NCBI RefSeq assembly: GCF_943734655.1
Contig: NC_071353.1
Location: forward strand, 25,096,501 to 25,160,500
Source: Sabethes cyaneus
Lineage: Eukaryota > Arthropoda > Insecta > Diptera > Culicidae
DNA: 64,000 bases
Direction of reading: 5' to 3'
Position numbers and translations under genes: made by a program. This document shows, piece after piece, positions 1 to 10,100 of this stretch. The notes below the pieces were generated by a model. The model saw nothing but the letters and a program-made list of their open reading frames with translations. It did no database searches and had not been told where the DNA came from. Positions within the stretch are counted from its first letter, which is position 1. Each line of letters starts with the position of its first letter.

Positions 1-189
1 TCGTTTCGTCTATTTTTGTCTTCGAATGATTCTAACATATAATATTTATTTGAATAACTTATCAGTTTACAATATTTAAAATATGCATACCAACACAAAC
101 ACGTAGTCTGATGAACAGTGAATTACCCAAAATAGAAACCAGGGTTGGTTCGATCACTTTAACTGAATTTTGATTCATTTGAGAGTACC
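1..189. other. AT-rich flank with a stray copy of foldback-arm sequence
   Basis: No gene is visible. Bases 140-189 closely resemble 261-308 inside the adjacent foldback arm (shared words such as TTCGATC and ATTTTGATTCATTTGA). The foldback therefore either duplicated part of its arm or inserted beside an older copy. Confidence 0.5.
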
Positions 190-717
190 GATTTTATGAC
201 CGATTTTGATCATAAGAGCGTAATAACTATACTCAGACAGGCATTTTTTGTTTGTATCAAGGATGGTTCGATCGCTTTGACTCAATTTTGATTCATTTGA
301 TATTACCGTCTCAGCTGAGCAAAATTTGACAAAGTGATTTATGGGATATTTGTAAAACTAGTTATTATCTACAATGTTGCTGAATAAAGTTTTGCTGTAT
401 TTTTTGTGGTTACGGCGCTTCAATGCTAGTAACTCTTTAGTGACTAAATGAACGTTCATTTAGTTGCTAAAGAGGTACTAGTATTGTAAAACCATAAATA
501 CAAAAGATACAGTAAAACTTTGTTCAGCAAAATTGTAGATAATAACTAGTTCTACACATGTCCCATACATTTCTTTATCAAATTTTGCTCAGCTGAGACG
601 GTAATGTCAAATGAATCAAAATTGAGTCAAAGCGATCGAACCATTCTTGATACAAACAAAAAATGCCTGTCTGAGTATAGTTATTACGCTCTTATGATCA
701 AAATCGGTCATAAAATC
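190..717. mobile_element. Foldback MITE, near-perfect inverted repeat
   Basis: The two halves are near-perfect reverse complements centred on 453/454 (AACGTT), with almost no unpaired loop. Both ends read GATTTTATGACCGATTTTG going inwards. The element has no ORF of note. An RNA from either strand would form a hairpin of about 260 bp. TA dinucleotides lie near both ends but a target duplication is not certain. The superfamily is not recognised. Confidence 0.85.
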
Positions 718-916
718 CACAATAAGACTACAATAAAGCTATCATTGTTACCTGGGTATAGTAGCTAACTCTTCTGTGAAAAGGGTTTTTATGCCTATTG
801 AAGAAGTTGCTCGAAAGGTACAATACTTCAACAGGCTTTTCCATGGAAAATATAAAAATATAAGAATATCAGGCCAGAAAGCACTATTTTGAGGACACTG
901 CAAATTACCAGTACAA
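718..916. other. Spacer with a half copy of the 47.4 kb hairpin MITE
   Basis: Bases 728-757 (ACAATAAAGCTATCATTGTTACC and onward) match one arm of the hairpin MITE at 47396-47514. The rest is unremarkable AT-rich sequence. Confidence 0.4.
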
Positions 917-1841
917 TTTATACCTATAAAAATGGATTTCTAACTGTCTGTCTGTCCCTATGTTCCTTTTGGAATCGAAAACTACTGAACCGATCGGCGT
1001 GAAAATTTGCATGTAGGGGTTTTTGGTGCTAGGGAAGGTACTTATGATGGTTAGAGACCCCTCCCCTCACTAAGAGGGGGAATAGAACAAAATATGACAT
1101 GTGGGTGTTTTTGGATACAAGAATGTTTTCGATGGTGTATTGAAACCTCTCCCAGTATCAGGAGGGGGGCTCCTATTCAAATGAAATACAAATGTTCTCA
1201 TAACTCGAGAACTAATTAATCAAATGGAACCATATTTGGCATGTGGATGTTTTTGAAGGCCTGAATTTGTTCTATGATGAATTAGGACCTCCTACCTTTT
1301 TAGGAGAGGGGGGTCTCATACAAATGAAATACAAATTTCCTCATAACTCGAGAACTAAGCAAGTAAATGGAACCAAATTTGGCATGTGAGGGGTTTTGGA
1401 GGCAGGAATTTTTTAATGATGGACCCCTCACTCCTGTGGTAGGGAGATAGGGACTCTCATACAAATAAAACAGAAATTTTTGCGTAACTCAAATACTAAC
1501 CGAACTCGAGAAATTTAAGACTCTTTCATAAAACATTAGTCAATAACAAGACCACCAAAAACTATCAATAGTAACATTAGATAGTTCAGCGCGAGACCAC
1601 GTTACATGCCGCGAGTGTTGTCGGCGACCTGCCGTCGGAAGCGCCGGCCACTGTGGGGGCCCCCCGTAGAGATCACCTCTATCTAGGTTTATTTATTTTC
1701 CTGGATCTACTGACCTCTATTAGTTTTCTTCAGTTGGGTCACCTCTGCGAAATTCACGTCGCGTCACGTCATCCGAGATTCACGATTTATGTACAACACA
1801 GTTTAATTTGTGGCAATACGAAGTTTGTCGGGTCAGCTAGT
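917..1841 (+). mobile_element. Helitron-like non-autonomous repeat
   Basis: The repeat starts near a TATAAAAATGG block followed by a CTGT-rich stretch and the conserved phrase AACTACTGAACCGATCGG. It has an internal tandem-repeat region and ends in GGGTCAGCTAG followed by T. That terminal CTAG before T is the usual 3' end of Helitron-type elements, but the hairpin expected just upstream is weak here (CGA..TCG). There is no Rep/helicase ORF, so it would depend on a helper. Alternatively it is an unclassified dispersed repeat with this internal array. Confidence 0.5.
960..1510 (+). repeat. Tandem array, about 120-bp units
   Basis: Four to five degenerate units contain CTCGAGAACTAA, GGAACCAAATTTGGC, a tract like GACCCCTCCC and the phrase ATACAAATGAAA. 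The same unit forms the array at 32955-33475, where the flanks differ, so the array has been carried by more than one element. Confidence 0.8.
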
Positions 1842-1845
1842 CAAT

Positions 1846-2390
1846 ATATATAGAATGCCCGTGTCGCTACAGTACTCGTGGTAAACATCACACATTTGAA
1901 AATTATGTATTTACATTGTCTGCGCATATGTGTGAGTGCTCGATTCGAAACGAGAATCTCATTATCAAACTGAAAAGGCAACCCAATTCAAAATCCTTCC
2001 TGCTTTTCCGTAAATCATGTAGGATAAATCACCCGATTTGGTCGTTTCGGGGTATTTCGTCGACCGGAAAATTTTTCTATTGGGCAATTTAACAGTGTTG
2101 ATCCCGTATCCAAGACACGAACCAGCAACTTGTTTGCCACCAAAATATCCATGAAACACCAGTGACACTGGCATTCTATATATATTGATTATACTATATT
2201 ACCCCACTGTATATTGAATTTTTCAATTACGCTCCGCACTATGCCGCATAGTGGACAGTCAAAGACCATGACGGTACAAAGCGCTCGGGACCCCGAATGT
2301 CTGCCAAACAGGCATTTCTAGTAGCTCCTGCCGTGTTTTCTGGTTATCCACGTGACCACGTTCGAGACCAGCCATTTATCGCGCTGTTCT
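1846..2390. other. No gene seen; low-copy spacer
   Basis: The longest frames are 60-70 codons and carry no recognisable motif. Separately, the segment at 1630-1720 (GGAAGCGCCGG, CTAGGTTTATT) has a diverged inverted copy at 2820-2915. Confidence 0.4.
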
Positions 2391-2394
2391 ATTC

Positions 2395-2545
2395 CCATTG
2401 TCCCCCTGATAGGGGTATACCCCATTAGGCATACGGATGGTAGGGCTAATGGACGTTAGGCATAAATACGTTAGGCATAAATACGTTGGGCATAATGGAC
2501 GTTATGTATAATGGACGATAGGCACAATGTGGGAAGGCATAGTAT
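2395..2545. repeat. Degenerate AGGCATAATGGACGTT short tandem repeat
   Basis: The words GGCATA and TGGACGTTA recur every 15-20 bases. Relatives on the opposite strand lie at about 3140-3215 (GTCCATTATGCC) and 6155-6225 (ATGCCGAA..). It is a simple dispersed minisatellite with no coding potential. Confidence 0.6.
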
Positions 2546-2569
2546 ATGGTCGTTAACTGTCGTTAACTT

Positions 2570-2775
2570 CCAAGCAGCCACGTAGCCAGAAGGGGGTGCC
2601 CGGGGGCCCAATTTTGATTTCAACTGTTTTATATGCATATTTTTTCGTTTAGAACTACAATACATTAAATGTATTGTACTGTATTATATTTATAAGCAGT
2701 AAGATATGCACATAATGTATTAGGAGTCAAGATAGGGCTCCTGGCCCCCACCTCTGGCTACGTGGCTGCTTCCAA
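2570..2775. mobile_element. Small inverted-repeat MITE
   Basis: The left arm AGCAGCCACGTAGCCAGA is repeated inverted at the right end. The similarity runs on into a G-rich tract (GGGGG..CCCGGGGG) that becomes C-rich on the other side. Between the arms is AT-rich DNA. No target duplication is clear. Confidence 0.65.
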
Positions 2776-3371
2776 GAGTCCCAATAGACTTAGTTAGTAA
2801 GTAAAAGTCGATGCAAAGGCCTGGATATAGGTCAGTTGCCCTTGGAAAATGAATAAACCTAGAGATTGCTGCGATGGAGGCTGTCCCCCCGCAGTGACCG
2901 GCGCTTCCGAAGACGTGATACCGGCACACACTAGCCCTGAATCATGTATGAAATGCCATAAAATGAGTTTTAGGAAATTATACAAGTTGATCGTTATACA
3001 AAATGATCCCTTATCACTATGCTAATGTTTTTGGGCCAAACGAGGTAATGCTAAACAGCATTATACTAAATAACTTTATGCTAAAGGAGCGGCTCCCGTT
3101 CTCATTGTATTGTGTACAGGCTCAAGTAGCAGAAAAGCAAAGTTTTATAAATTATGACTGTCGTCCATTATGCCTATTGTCTATTATAGCTACCTTATAT
3201 TATGCCTACCCGCAAAAAAATTTACATTAAATTTTGTAGTAGAAACAATGCATCTACAATAGTTTTTAATGTTAACATTGAAACTTGTGGTAAATTTATT
3301 GCAAAAGTGCCTCAAATTCAGAGTTTTTTAATATGTTTCTTTCATATTTTACGCTATAGAATTGGCCATAC

Positions 3372-3395
3372 TTATTTATTTATTTATTTATTTAA
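3372..3395. repeat. (TTTA)n microsatellite
   Basis: Six near-perfect tetranucleotide units lie just downstream of the 3' end of the minus-strand LINE. They could be the remnant of its A-rich tail (TAAA on the minus strand). Confidence 0.8.
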
Positions 3396-3439
3396 CAACT
3401 ATTGTAACGTAAGGCATAATGCCTTTTTTGATGCTACAA

Positions 3440-5493
3440 TTAGGTGGATCTCTGGTAATGCAAAATAATTAATTTCAATTCTAAACTATAAACTATATTT
3501 TCAGTTGCTGTGTGTTAATTTGAGTCACTAAGCCTTGACAAGAGATTTCTTCTAAAAACATTTGTCGATAAACAAGATTTTAAAGATTGTGGTAGATAGT
3601 TCCAATAGGAAATGCCCCCTACAAGCAGAGATTGACCGTAATACGCAGAGCTATGCTGTGGAATTTATAGTACGAGTGTTACGTAATGGTTCTAGCTTTT
3701 CATATATATATAATCCGGATTTCTGGTTCGTACAATTTTGAAAATAGTAACGCATGACCGAAACTCATAGAATTTCGAAAAAGGACATCCTAATAGGTTA
3801 ACTGAATAGTGAGATACGCTGCCAAATCTAGAAATATTAAAAACATACCTAGCACATGCGTTTACTGCAACGCGCAATTTGTTCAGAGAACCAGCTGATG
3901 CATTGATGTAAAGAAAATCGGCATATATTAAGTGAGGGAAAAGCAGGCTTTTGAATATTTTGAGTTTCGTGTTTACATCTAAATATTAGCTACTATGTTG
4001 AGCTGCTTTAATGTACCGTAGATTTTACCGACCTGAGCATTAATTTGAGAACTCCATTCTAAGTTCGACTTAAATATTACACCAAGTATTTTAGCACGGT
4101 CCACAAACTCGAGCTGCTCACTTCCTAAAAATAACTGTGGAGGACTGGGAGGGATTTTCAACTTGCACAGCATCATTGCTTTAGTTTTTGACATATTAAT
4201 AGGCAATAAGTTGCGTAAAGACCATTGAAGGATTCGTTCAAGATCATTATTGATTAGCAACGATAGGGTGGAACTATTTATGTTTTCATTTACGCATAGA
4301 TAAATTTGCACGTCGTCCGCAAAGAGATGTATAGAACAGTGCACAAGAACATTTGGAAGATCATTAATGAATAATGAAAACAAGAGTGCACCAAGTACTG
4401 ATCCCTGGGGAACACCAGATTTAATATTGCAAAATGAGGACATACATTCATTATAGAATACTGCTTGTTTCCTGTCACTGAGATATGACTTGAACAAATT
4501 GATTACACTTTGACCAAAACCATATTGAGAACTCAGTTTATTCAATAGCTTGCGATGTGAAACACGATCAAAAGCCTTGCTAAAGTCAATGAGTAACAAG
4601 ATCGCCAAACCTTTTCTATCTATGACTTTAGCAACATCGTCATGAATTTTAAGTAAAGCCGAGCCAGTGCTATGATTCTTTCGAAAACCGGATTGGAACT
4701 TATTTAATAAATTCATATCGTCAATGAAATGCGACATTTGGACTTTAATTAGTTTTTCAAATGCTTTCGATAGAGCACTAAGGATGCTAATCGGACGTAG
4801 GTTAGTTATCTCTGTTAGCCTCTGATTCTTTTTGATAGGAATAATCTTGACGGATTTCCATACAAGCGGAAATTTCGATGATATAATAATTCGATTAAAT
4901 AAGTGTGCAATCATAGGCAAAGCAAGTGGTAATATTATTTTAATAAACTTAATAGGAATCATGTCCAATCCTACAGCATTAGACTTAATCGAAAAAATAG
5001 CATTTACAATTTCATTTTCTTGAAAAGTACGAAACTGAAAACCGTTGGGGCTTGCCCGATGAAAAACTTGCCCTTCATCTGCAGTATAAGTTGAAGCGAA
5101 AAACTCATTTATTCTGCTAGCCGTAAAATCGGAACAATCACTACTTTGAGTTTTGCTACCAATTCCTAGGTTTTTAATATTTCGCCAGAGCTGACTGCTA
5201 GTAACATTAATATTGATATGTCTTTTATTAAAGTTTTCCTTAGCTTTTCTAACAACAAAATTTACCCTATTTCTGAGCTGCTTGAAGTGTGTTTCGTTCT
5301 CCAGCGGTCTATTATTTTTCCAATTTCTATAAGCAATCTCCCGATTTATTATGGCCACTTCGATTTCATTGGTATACCAAGGATTTTTCTTAGGTTTATT
5401 CAATTTTAATGGAAAGAAACGATCATGTAAATAGTTAAGGCGAGAGTTCAGAAGATTGGTTATGATGTCAGGGTCATCTATACTAAAAAAACT
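3440..5493 (-). mobile_element. CR1/L2-like LINE, 5'-truncated
   Basis: This minus-strand non-LTR retrotransposon keeps most of its reverse transcriptase and C-terminal domain but no endonuclease. The main reading frame is open from 5493 to 3979. The C-terminus continues in other frames through 3877-3692 to a stop at 3515, with a GISYWN-LPQSL block near the end that is typical of CR1/L2-type LINEs. A short 3' tail runs to about 3440. It is truncated at its 5' side next to the foldback at 5540, as usual for incomplete reverse transcription. The clade is inferred from motif wording only; Jockey-like is the alternative. Confidence 0.8.
3979..5493 (-). pseudogene. Reverse transcriptase of CR1/L2-like LINE (partial ORF2)
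   Basis: About 504 codons remain open. There is no genuine start: the frame opens after two TGA codons at about 5494-5499, and the first candidate start at 5403 is a TTG leucine. RT motifs in order are AVGLDMIP, RPISILSALSKAFEKL, FQSGFRKNHSTGSALL, motif A LLIDFSKAFDRVSH (near 4580), motif B SGVPQGSVLGALLF (near 4420) and catalytic motif C FADDVQIY (near 4320) with both aspartates present. A KILGVIF block near the end is motif E. The frame stops at 3979 and the C-terminal 150 or so residues follow with frameshifts down to 3515. The catalytic core is thus intact but the element lacks an N-terminus and is probably dead. An antisense 62-codon frame over motif C is a shadow. Confidence 0.85.
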
Positions 5494-5526
5494 TCATCAT
5501 AAATTTACTGCCTTTTTTAATTATAT

Positions 5527-5875
5527 TTTGTTTTTTGGTATCATGGATTTGTTTTGTCGACTGTAGAATTTAATATTCTTGTTTTAATTGGCTGTCAGTC
5601 TATTGATAGTAGAACAGATTTTGTAATTTTTCCAACGTTTCAACTGTGTATTTCAGTCTTCTTCAGGGATTGAATACTGAATACAAAGAGCAGACAGTAT
5701 TTAATCCCTGAAGAAGAATGAAATACACAGTTGAAACGTTGGAAAGATTACAAAATCTGTTCTACTATCAATAGACTGACAGCCAATTAAAACCAGAATA
5801 TTAAATTTTACAGTCGACAAAACAAATCCATGATAGCAATGGCGAATACAGCACATCCAAGCTTTGTTTTTTGGT
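5527..5875. mobile_element. Foldback retroelement with hammerhead-like core, 13-bp TSD
   Basis: An insertion (5540-5862) sits between direct copies of TTTGTTTTTTGGT at 5527-5539 and 5863-5875. The arms, about 140 bp each, are inverted around 5687. Each arm, read in its own sense, carries CTGAAGA, a short hairpin (ACTG..CAGT) and GAAACGTTGG. This matches the hammerhead ribozyme core CUGANGA / stem II / GAAA. The outer ends carry GTCGACTGTAG. No protein is encoded. The long target duplication suggests retrotransposition rather than a cut-and-paste transposase. Confidence 0.7.
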
Positions 5876-6299
5876 CTACCATAGAAGGACCATTACCATA
5901 GAAGGACGATAACTCTTACTGTAAATGAAAATGCTTGTTCGCGAAAACCTAGACTTTTTTATTGTTAAGATACTTAACAACCCGTCATTTTTATGGTAGA
6001 ATCTCTGAAAACCATGAAAGTTATGGTGGATAACAATAAGTTTGATGGTTTGGTTATCTTTTCTCACGATAAATTTTATTATTTTTACTGTATTTTGTAT
6101 TCTGCTGTTACCATAATTTTTATCTTAGTGTTATGGTTATTTTTTTCCGGGTATCAACCATTATGCCGAATGGTCGTATGCCTAACATCTGTATGCCGAA
6201 CGTCGTGCACCCCCCTAACATGGCGTCTACTCGTGTTCTTTCCCGAGTTCCTTTGATATCTCTGTTTCTGTAGCACTGTTAACCCTCCTCCATTATCTA
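5876..6299. other. Spacer with TATGCCGAA simple repeat
   Basis: No gene is seen. Bases 6155-6225 hold the degenerate ATGCCGAA/ATGCCTAAC repeat also seen near 2.4 and 3.15 kb. The following sequence leads into the RTE relic. Confidence 0.4.
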
Positions 6300-6930
6300 T
6301 CCATAGAGGGCCGGTTTTTCTCTAACATCACGAACGTACCCCGTCGGGAGGGTGCGGATATTGATTCTGACCATTACCTAGTAGCAGTACATGTGCGCTC
6401 AAAGCTGCCTACCGCATACCAGACAAGTCAAAGCCGCCCTCCTCAGCTGAACATCAGGCAGCTAGATAACCCGCAAGCTGCCGAGAATTACGCGCGAATA
6501 CTGAATGAGGCACTGCCTTTTTCCGAGGAGTTAGGTGCTTCAAACCTTGAAGACGGGTGGGGCAGAATATGCCCGGTATTGAGCCTCCGAGTACACAAAA
6601 TGATTGATTTGATGGGGAATGCAAACAAGCGGTGGAGGGGAAAAAACTGCTTGGAAAAATTATCTAAGTATTGCCACTAGAGAGAACCTGGCCAAATACC
6701 GACGAGCAGGGAACCAGTTGACCACGATCCTGAGGAGGAAAAAGCGCCAAAAGGAGGACAGAGATCGTGAAGAATTAGAACAACTATTCCGAGCTAATGG
6801 CACGCGCAAGTTTTATGAGAAGGTGAACCAAACTCGGAAGGGCTACACACCGAAACCTGACATGTGTAGGGACGAGGGAGGGAATCTAGTCACAAACGAG
6901 CGCGAGGTGGTCGACAGATGGAAGTGGCGA
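6300..6930 (+). pseudogene. RTE endonuclease end and linker, broken
   Basis: Read in shifting frames, the segment gives GRFFSNITNV, then GADIDSDHYLVAVHVRSKL, the SDH signature at the end of an APE-type endonuclease. A linker follows (NYARILNEALPFSEELG, then NLAKYRRAGNQLTTILRRKK and RDREELEQLF..FYEKVNQTRKGY), which parallels copies 2 and 3. The frame changes at about 6650. The upstream catalytic part of the endonuclease is absent, so the protein could not nick DNA. Confidence 0.8.
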
Positions 6931-7435
6931 AGTCGCAGAAGAAGGCGGAACGAATTTAATGCTCCATTGTTTCATAGGAAAAAACAATGCAGTGCTAGCT
7001 TTAGATAAAGTTAGCAGGACAAAGTTTGGAAATGGCACTTCCGGTGCAAATAGAGCTACCGAAGTATGACCATAATTTAATGCTCATTTAATGCTCCAGG
7101 AAAAACATAGATTCGGTAATTTTGGTAGTCATTTTCCATGAAAAATTGAGCGAAAAAGAAAATGTACTGCTAGCTTCAGATAAAGTCGTCATAATCGTTC
7201 TACCGGGTGGCAACACCAATGAGGTATAGAGAGGTGTGGAAAAAGAGGGCATCACATACATACTGCCGAAACTCAGCTTTCAAAATAGCGTATTTCCGAA
7301 GACTCCAGAACTCGTATTTCGCAACATGGCCACATCGCAGCGCTCGAGTGTTGAGTATAAAACCGTATGAATGTAAAAACCCTATTATGGAGCTTGCTAA
7401 TTTGCGGTAGTGTTAGTGGTTTTGTTTTCCCCCAG
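6930..7435. repeat. Foreign insert inside RTE copy 1
   Basis: RTE similarity stops after a VVDRW motif and resumes at 7436 (CNYRGITLVNAAYK). The intervening 500 bases contain a diverged direct repeat: TGCTAGCTTTAGATAAAGT near 6990 and a close match near 7170, each preceded by a TTTAATGCTC phrase. No coding or terminal-repeat signature is recognised. The RT finger/palm-entry segment is missing, so the insert replaced rather than merely split it. Confidence 0.55.
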
Positions 7436-8600
7436 TTTGAAAAACCCTGCAACTATCGCGGTATTACGCTGGTAAACGCCGCCTACAAAATACTCTCCCA
7501 GATCCTGTTCCGCCGGTTGTCACCGATAGCACAAGGTTTTGTAGGGAATTATCAGGCGGGTTTCATGGGGGCTCGCGCAACTACGGACCAAATTTTTACT
7601 ATCCGGCAGATCTTGCAGAAATGTTGGAAGTACAACGTGCCCACAGCTTTATTGATTTCAGAGCAGCATACGATACAGTCGATCGAGACAAGCTATGACA
7701 GATAATGCACGAACACGGTTTTCCGGACAAACTGACGCGACTGATCAGAGCTACATTGGATCGACTGATGCGTTTCGTATGCACCTCTGGGACACTCTCG
7801 AGTCCCTTTGAGACGCGGTGAGGGTTGAGATAAAGTGACGGTTTATCTTGCATGCTGTTCAACATCGCTCTTGAGGGGGTGACCCGACGTGCAGGCTTTG
7901 AAACGAGAGGCACGATTTTTACCAAGGGTAACCATCTTCTAGGCTTCGCAGATTACATCGATATCATAGCCAGGAAATTTGCGACGGCGGAGGTAATCTA
8001 CGCCAGACTGAAAGCGGAGTCGTGGAGAATTTGGCTAAAAATAAATGCGTCGAAGACCAAATACATGAAAGGAAGAGGCTCAAAGGAAACAAACGCGCGT
8101 CTCCCACGGACGGTAACCGTTGACGGCGACGAACTAGAAGTGGTAGAGGAGTTCGTGTATTTGGGATCGCTGGTGACCGCGGACAACAACACTAGTAAGG
8201 AGATCCAGCGGCACATTCAAGCGGGAAATCGGGGCTACTTTGCCCTTCGTAAAACGCTACGATCAGGAAGCGTCCGTCGCCGCACAAAGCTAACAATGTA
8301 CAAAACCCTGATTAGACCGGTAGTTCTTTATGGACTTGAAGCCGTGACGCTGCTTACGGAGGACATACGCGCCCTTGCCGTGTTCAAGCGGAAAGTGCTG
8401 CGGACGATATTTGACGGAGTATAAACGGAAAGCGGAGAGTGGCGGAGGCGTATGAATCACGAGCAACGTACACGATGGCTAGACCAGGTCCAAAGCGGTT
8501 TGCGACTTCTGTGACGATTAGGAAATTGGCGACGAGTGGCCCAAGACCGAGTTGAATGGAGTCGAGTGCTTGAAACAGCGCAAGCCACCCCAGCCACATG
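7436..8600 (+). pseudogene. RTE reverse transcriptase and C-terminal domain, dead
   Basis: RTE-type RT blocks in order are ITLVNAAYKILSQILFRRL, NYQAGFMGARATTDQIFTI, an IDFRAAYDTVDRDKL-like motif A (frameshifted near 7650-7700), LLFNIALEGVTRRAGF (motif B side), then GFADYIDII at 7941-7966. The catalytic FADD of family members is FADY here, so the second aspartate is lost. The better-preserved frame 7852-8424 continues through INASKTKYM, VDGDELEVVEEFVYLGSLV and LIRPVVLYGLEAVTLL to VLRTIFDGV. A remnant of the RWLDQVQ..LR C-terminal region follows to about 8590. Confidence 0.85.
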
Positions 8601-8625
8601 CTGAAGAAGAAGAAGAAACTTAATA

Positions 8626-8868
8626 ACAAAATCATCATAAATATAAGAGGCTTATGTCTTTCGCCAAAACGAGGGGCGCGATATGTATTTTCGTGGTAAT
8701 AATTGCCCACATTAAGCAAAGACTCAAACCAATCATACCAGACTACATTCAAGACGAGCAAAAGTAACGTAGTTGCTCTTCATAGAGTTACATAGCGTTA
8801 GCGTTATATAGCGTACCTCCAATTTGCTCTCAACTAGACGCGTGGCGACGCGCGGGAGTTACAGCTAG
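8626..8868 (+). mobile_element. Short Helitron-like element (3' end well defined)
   Basis: The 3' end reads hairpin CGCGTGGCGACGCG (8839-8852), a 12-base spacer, then CTAG (8865-8868) and T. This is the canonical Helitron 3' layout. The 5' limit is a guess at a TC next to the RTE tail (about 8626). A second, inverted copy of the terminal 55 bases ends at 52943, supporting a dispersed family. Confidence 0.6.
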
Positions 8869-8869
8869 T

Positions 8870-10100
8870 AAAGTATAATGCAACATTTTGTTATTAAATA
8901 GATATGGAGGTACATTGATAACACATTTTGTTATTGAGTAGATATTTAAAAGGCAAGACAATTGTTTTCGTTGTACAAGGAGGTTTATAAAGAATAAGAA
9001 ATGAATTTTCCGTTTCAATTATACTGTGCCAATAGTTGCACTAATGTTCCTTTAATTGTGTTATTTCATATACATTGCTAGATTGCTAGGTGAAAAATCA
9101 TTATTGCACAACTATAGAAATTAGTGTTTTCCAGCTGCGCCTATAGTAGAGTTAGATTTTAGAAGATCAGTATTTTAGCAAATAATGCTTTCATTTTAAT
9201 TAGTCTTACTTAACTATCAATACTTCCATGAGCTTGCATTATATAATGAACGTAATTGTTTTATTTAAAATTCTACGGTAATGAAAATATGCATTAATAA
9301 TTAATAGTTATGCAATAATTGGTGCTAGCTACCACAACTATTGGATCAGCTTCCCTACATGGTTAATAATTCGGAAAAGTTGCTTTCGTCACAGAACACG
9401 TGAGTGTTGAATACAATAAAACTGGAATAAATTTACAAATTTCAATTGCCGTTTCAAAGACATTTCCGCAACCAAAAGTATAAAATGATGGTCAAAAAGT
9501 GAAAATAAAACAGCGACGTAAGTGACGTATGCGACGTCGTATACCTGATTGTAGTCCCCAACTGTTTGAAAAGTAAACCCTTGTTATAGATGTGAGGTCG
9601 ATTCCACCCTTTTAAGCCAACAAACGCTGTTGCGAGGGGATAAACCGTCTCCCACCAGTTCCCGTTACCTTTTCGAAATCCATCTTTCCAAACCAGTTGC
9701 TCAAAAACACACACGCTCCAAATGCTGACTAATTCTGCACACGTTACTTGTAAAAATGTTGACATACCTGGAAGATACAAAATAGAAGAAAAAGAAGCAC
9801 GCTGTTACTTTGAGTGACATTTATTACTTTCAATGGTTATTCTGAGAGGCAATGCAATCAATTTTTCGCGAGAAAAACGAGATAGGAAAAGTACCTGTTG
9901 AGTCGAACGAATGAATTTCCGCCAAAATTACGTATGCGAACACAACTGTTCTATTTTGTCGGTTATACCGAATGATAGGCTTCCGCTTGCTTTTCAGTGG
10001 AATCTTTAGCAGTGCTAGAATAAGGAAAGTAAAATATCCCTAATGACCATTTGAGTGGTACAATCGGAGAACACCTAATAAAATGCTAGTTTAGGTTTCG
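8870..10100. other. AT-rich region, no recognisable gene
   Basis: The longest frame is 108 codons (9780-9454, minus), with no recognisable domain and a composition like its surroundings. A TTTTGTTATTRARTAGATAT phrase is repeated at about 8888 and 8928. Nothing else is supported. Confidence 0.4.

Larger units (their letters stand above)
6300..8610 (+). mobile_element. RTE-clade LINE relic, copy 1
   Basis: A plus-strand RTE-type element is recognised by the end of the endonuclease domain (GADIDSDHYLVAV), the linker, the RT core and the RTE-typical C-terminus. It is 5'-truncated, broken by many stops and frameshifts, and interrupted at about 6930-7435 by unrelated DNA that replaces the N-terminal RT fingers. 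The 3' end has a GAAGAAGAAGAAA tail near 8605-8620, fitting the short repetitive tails of RTE elements. Three other copies of the family are in this window (12.4, 19.45 and 39 kb). Confidence 0.85.
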
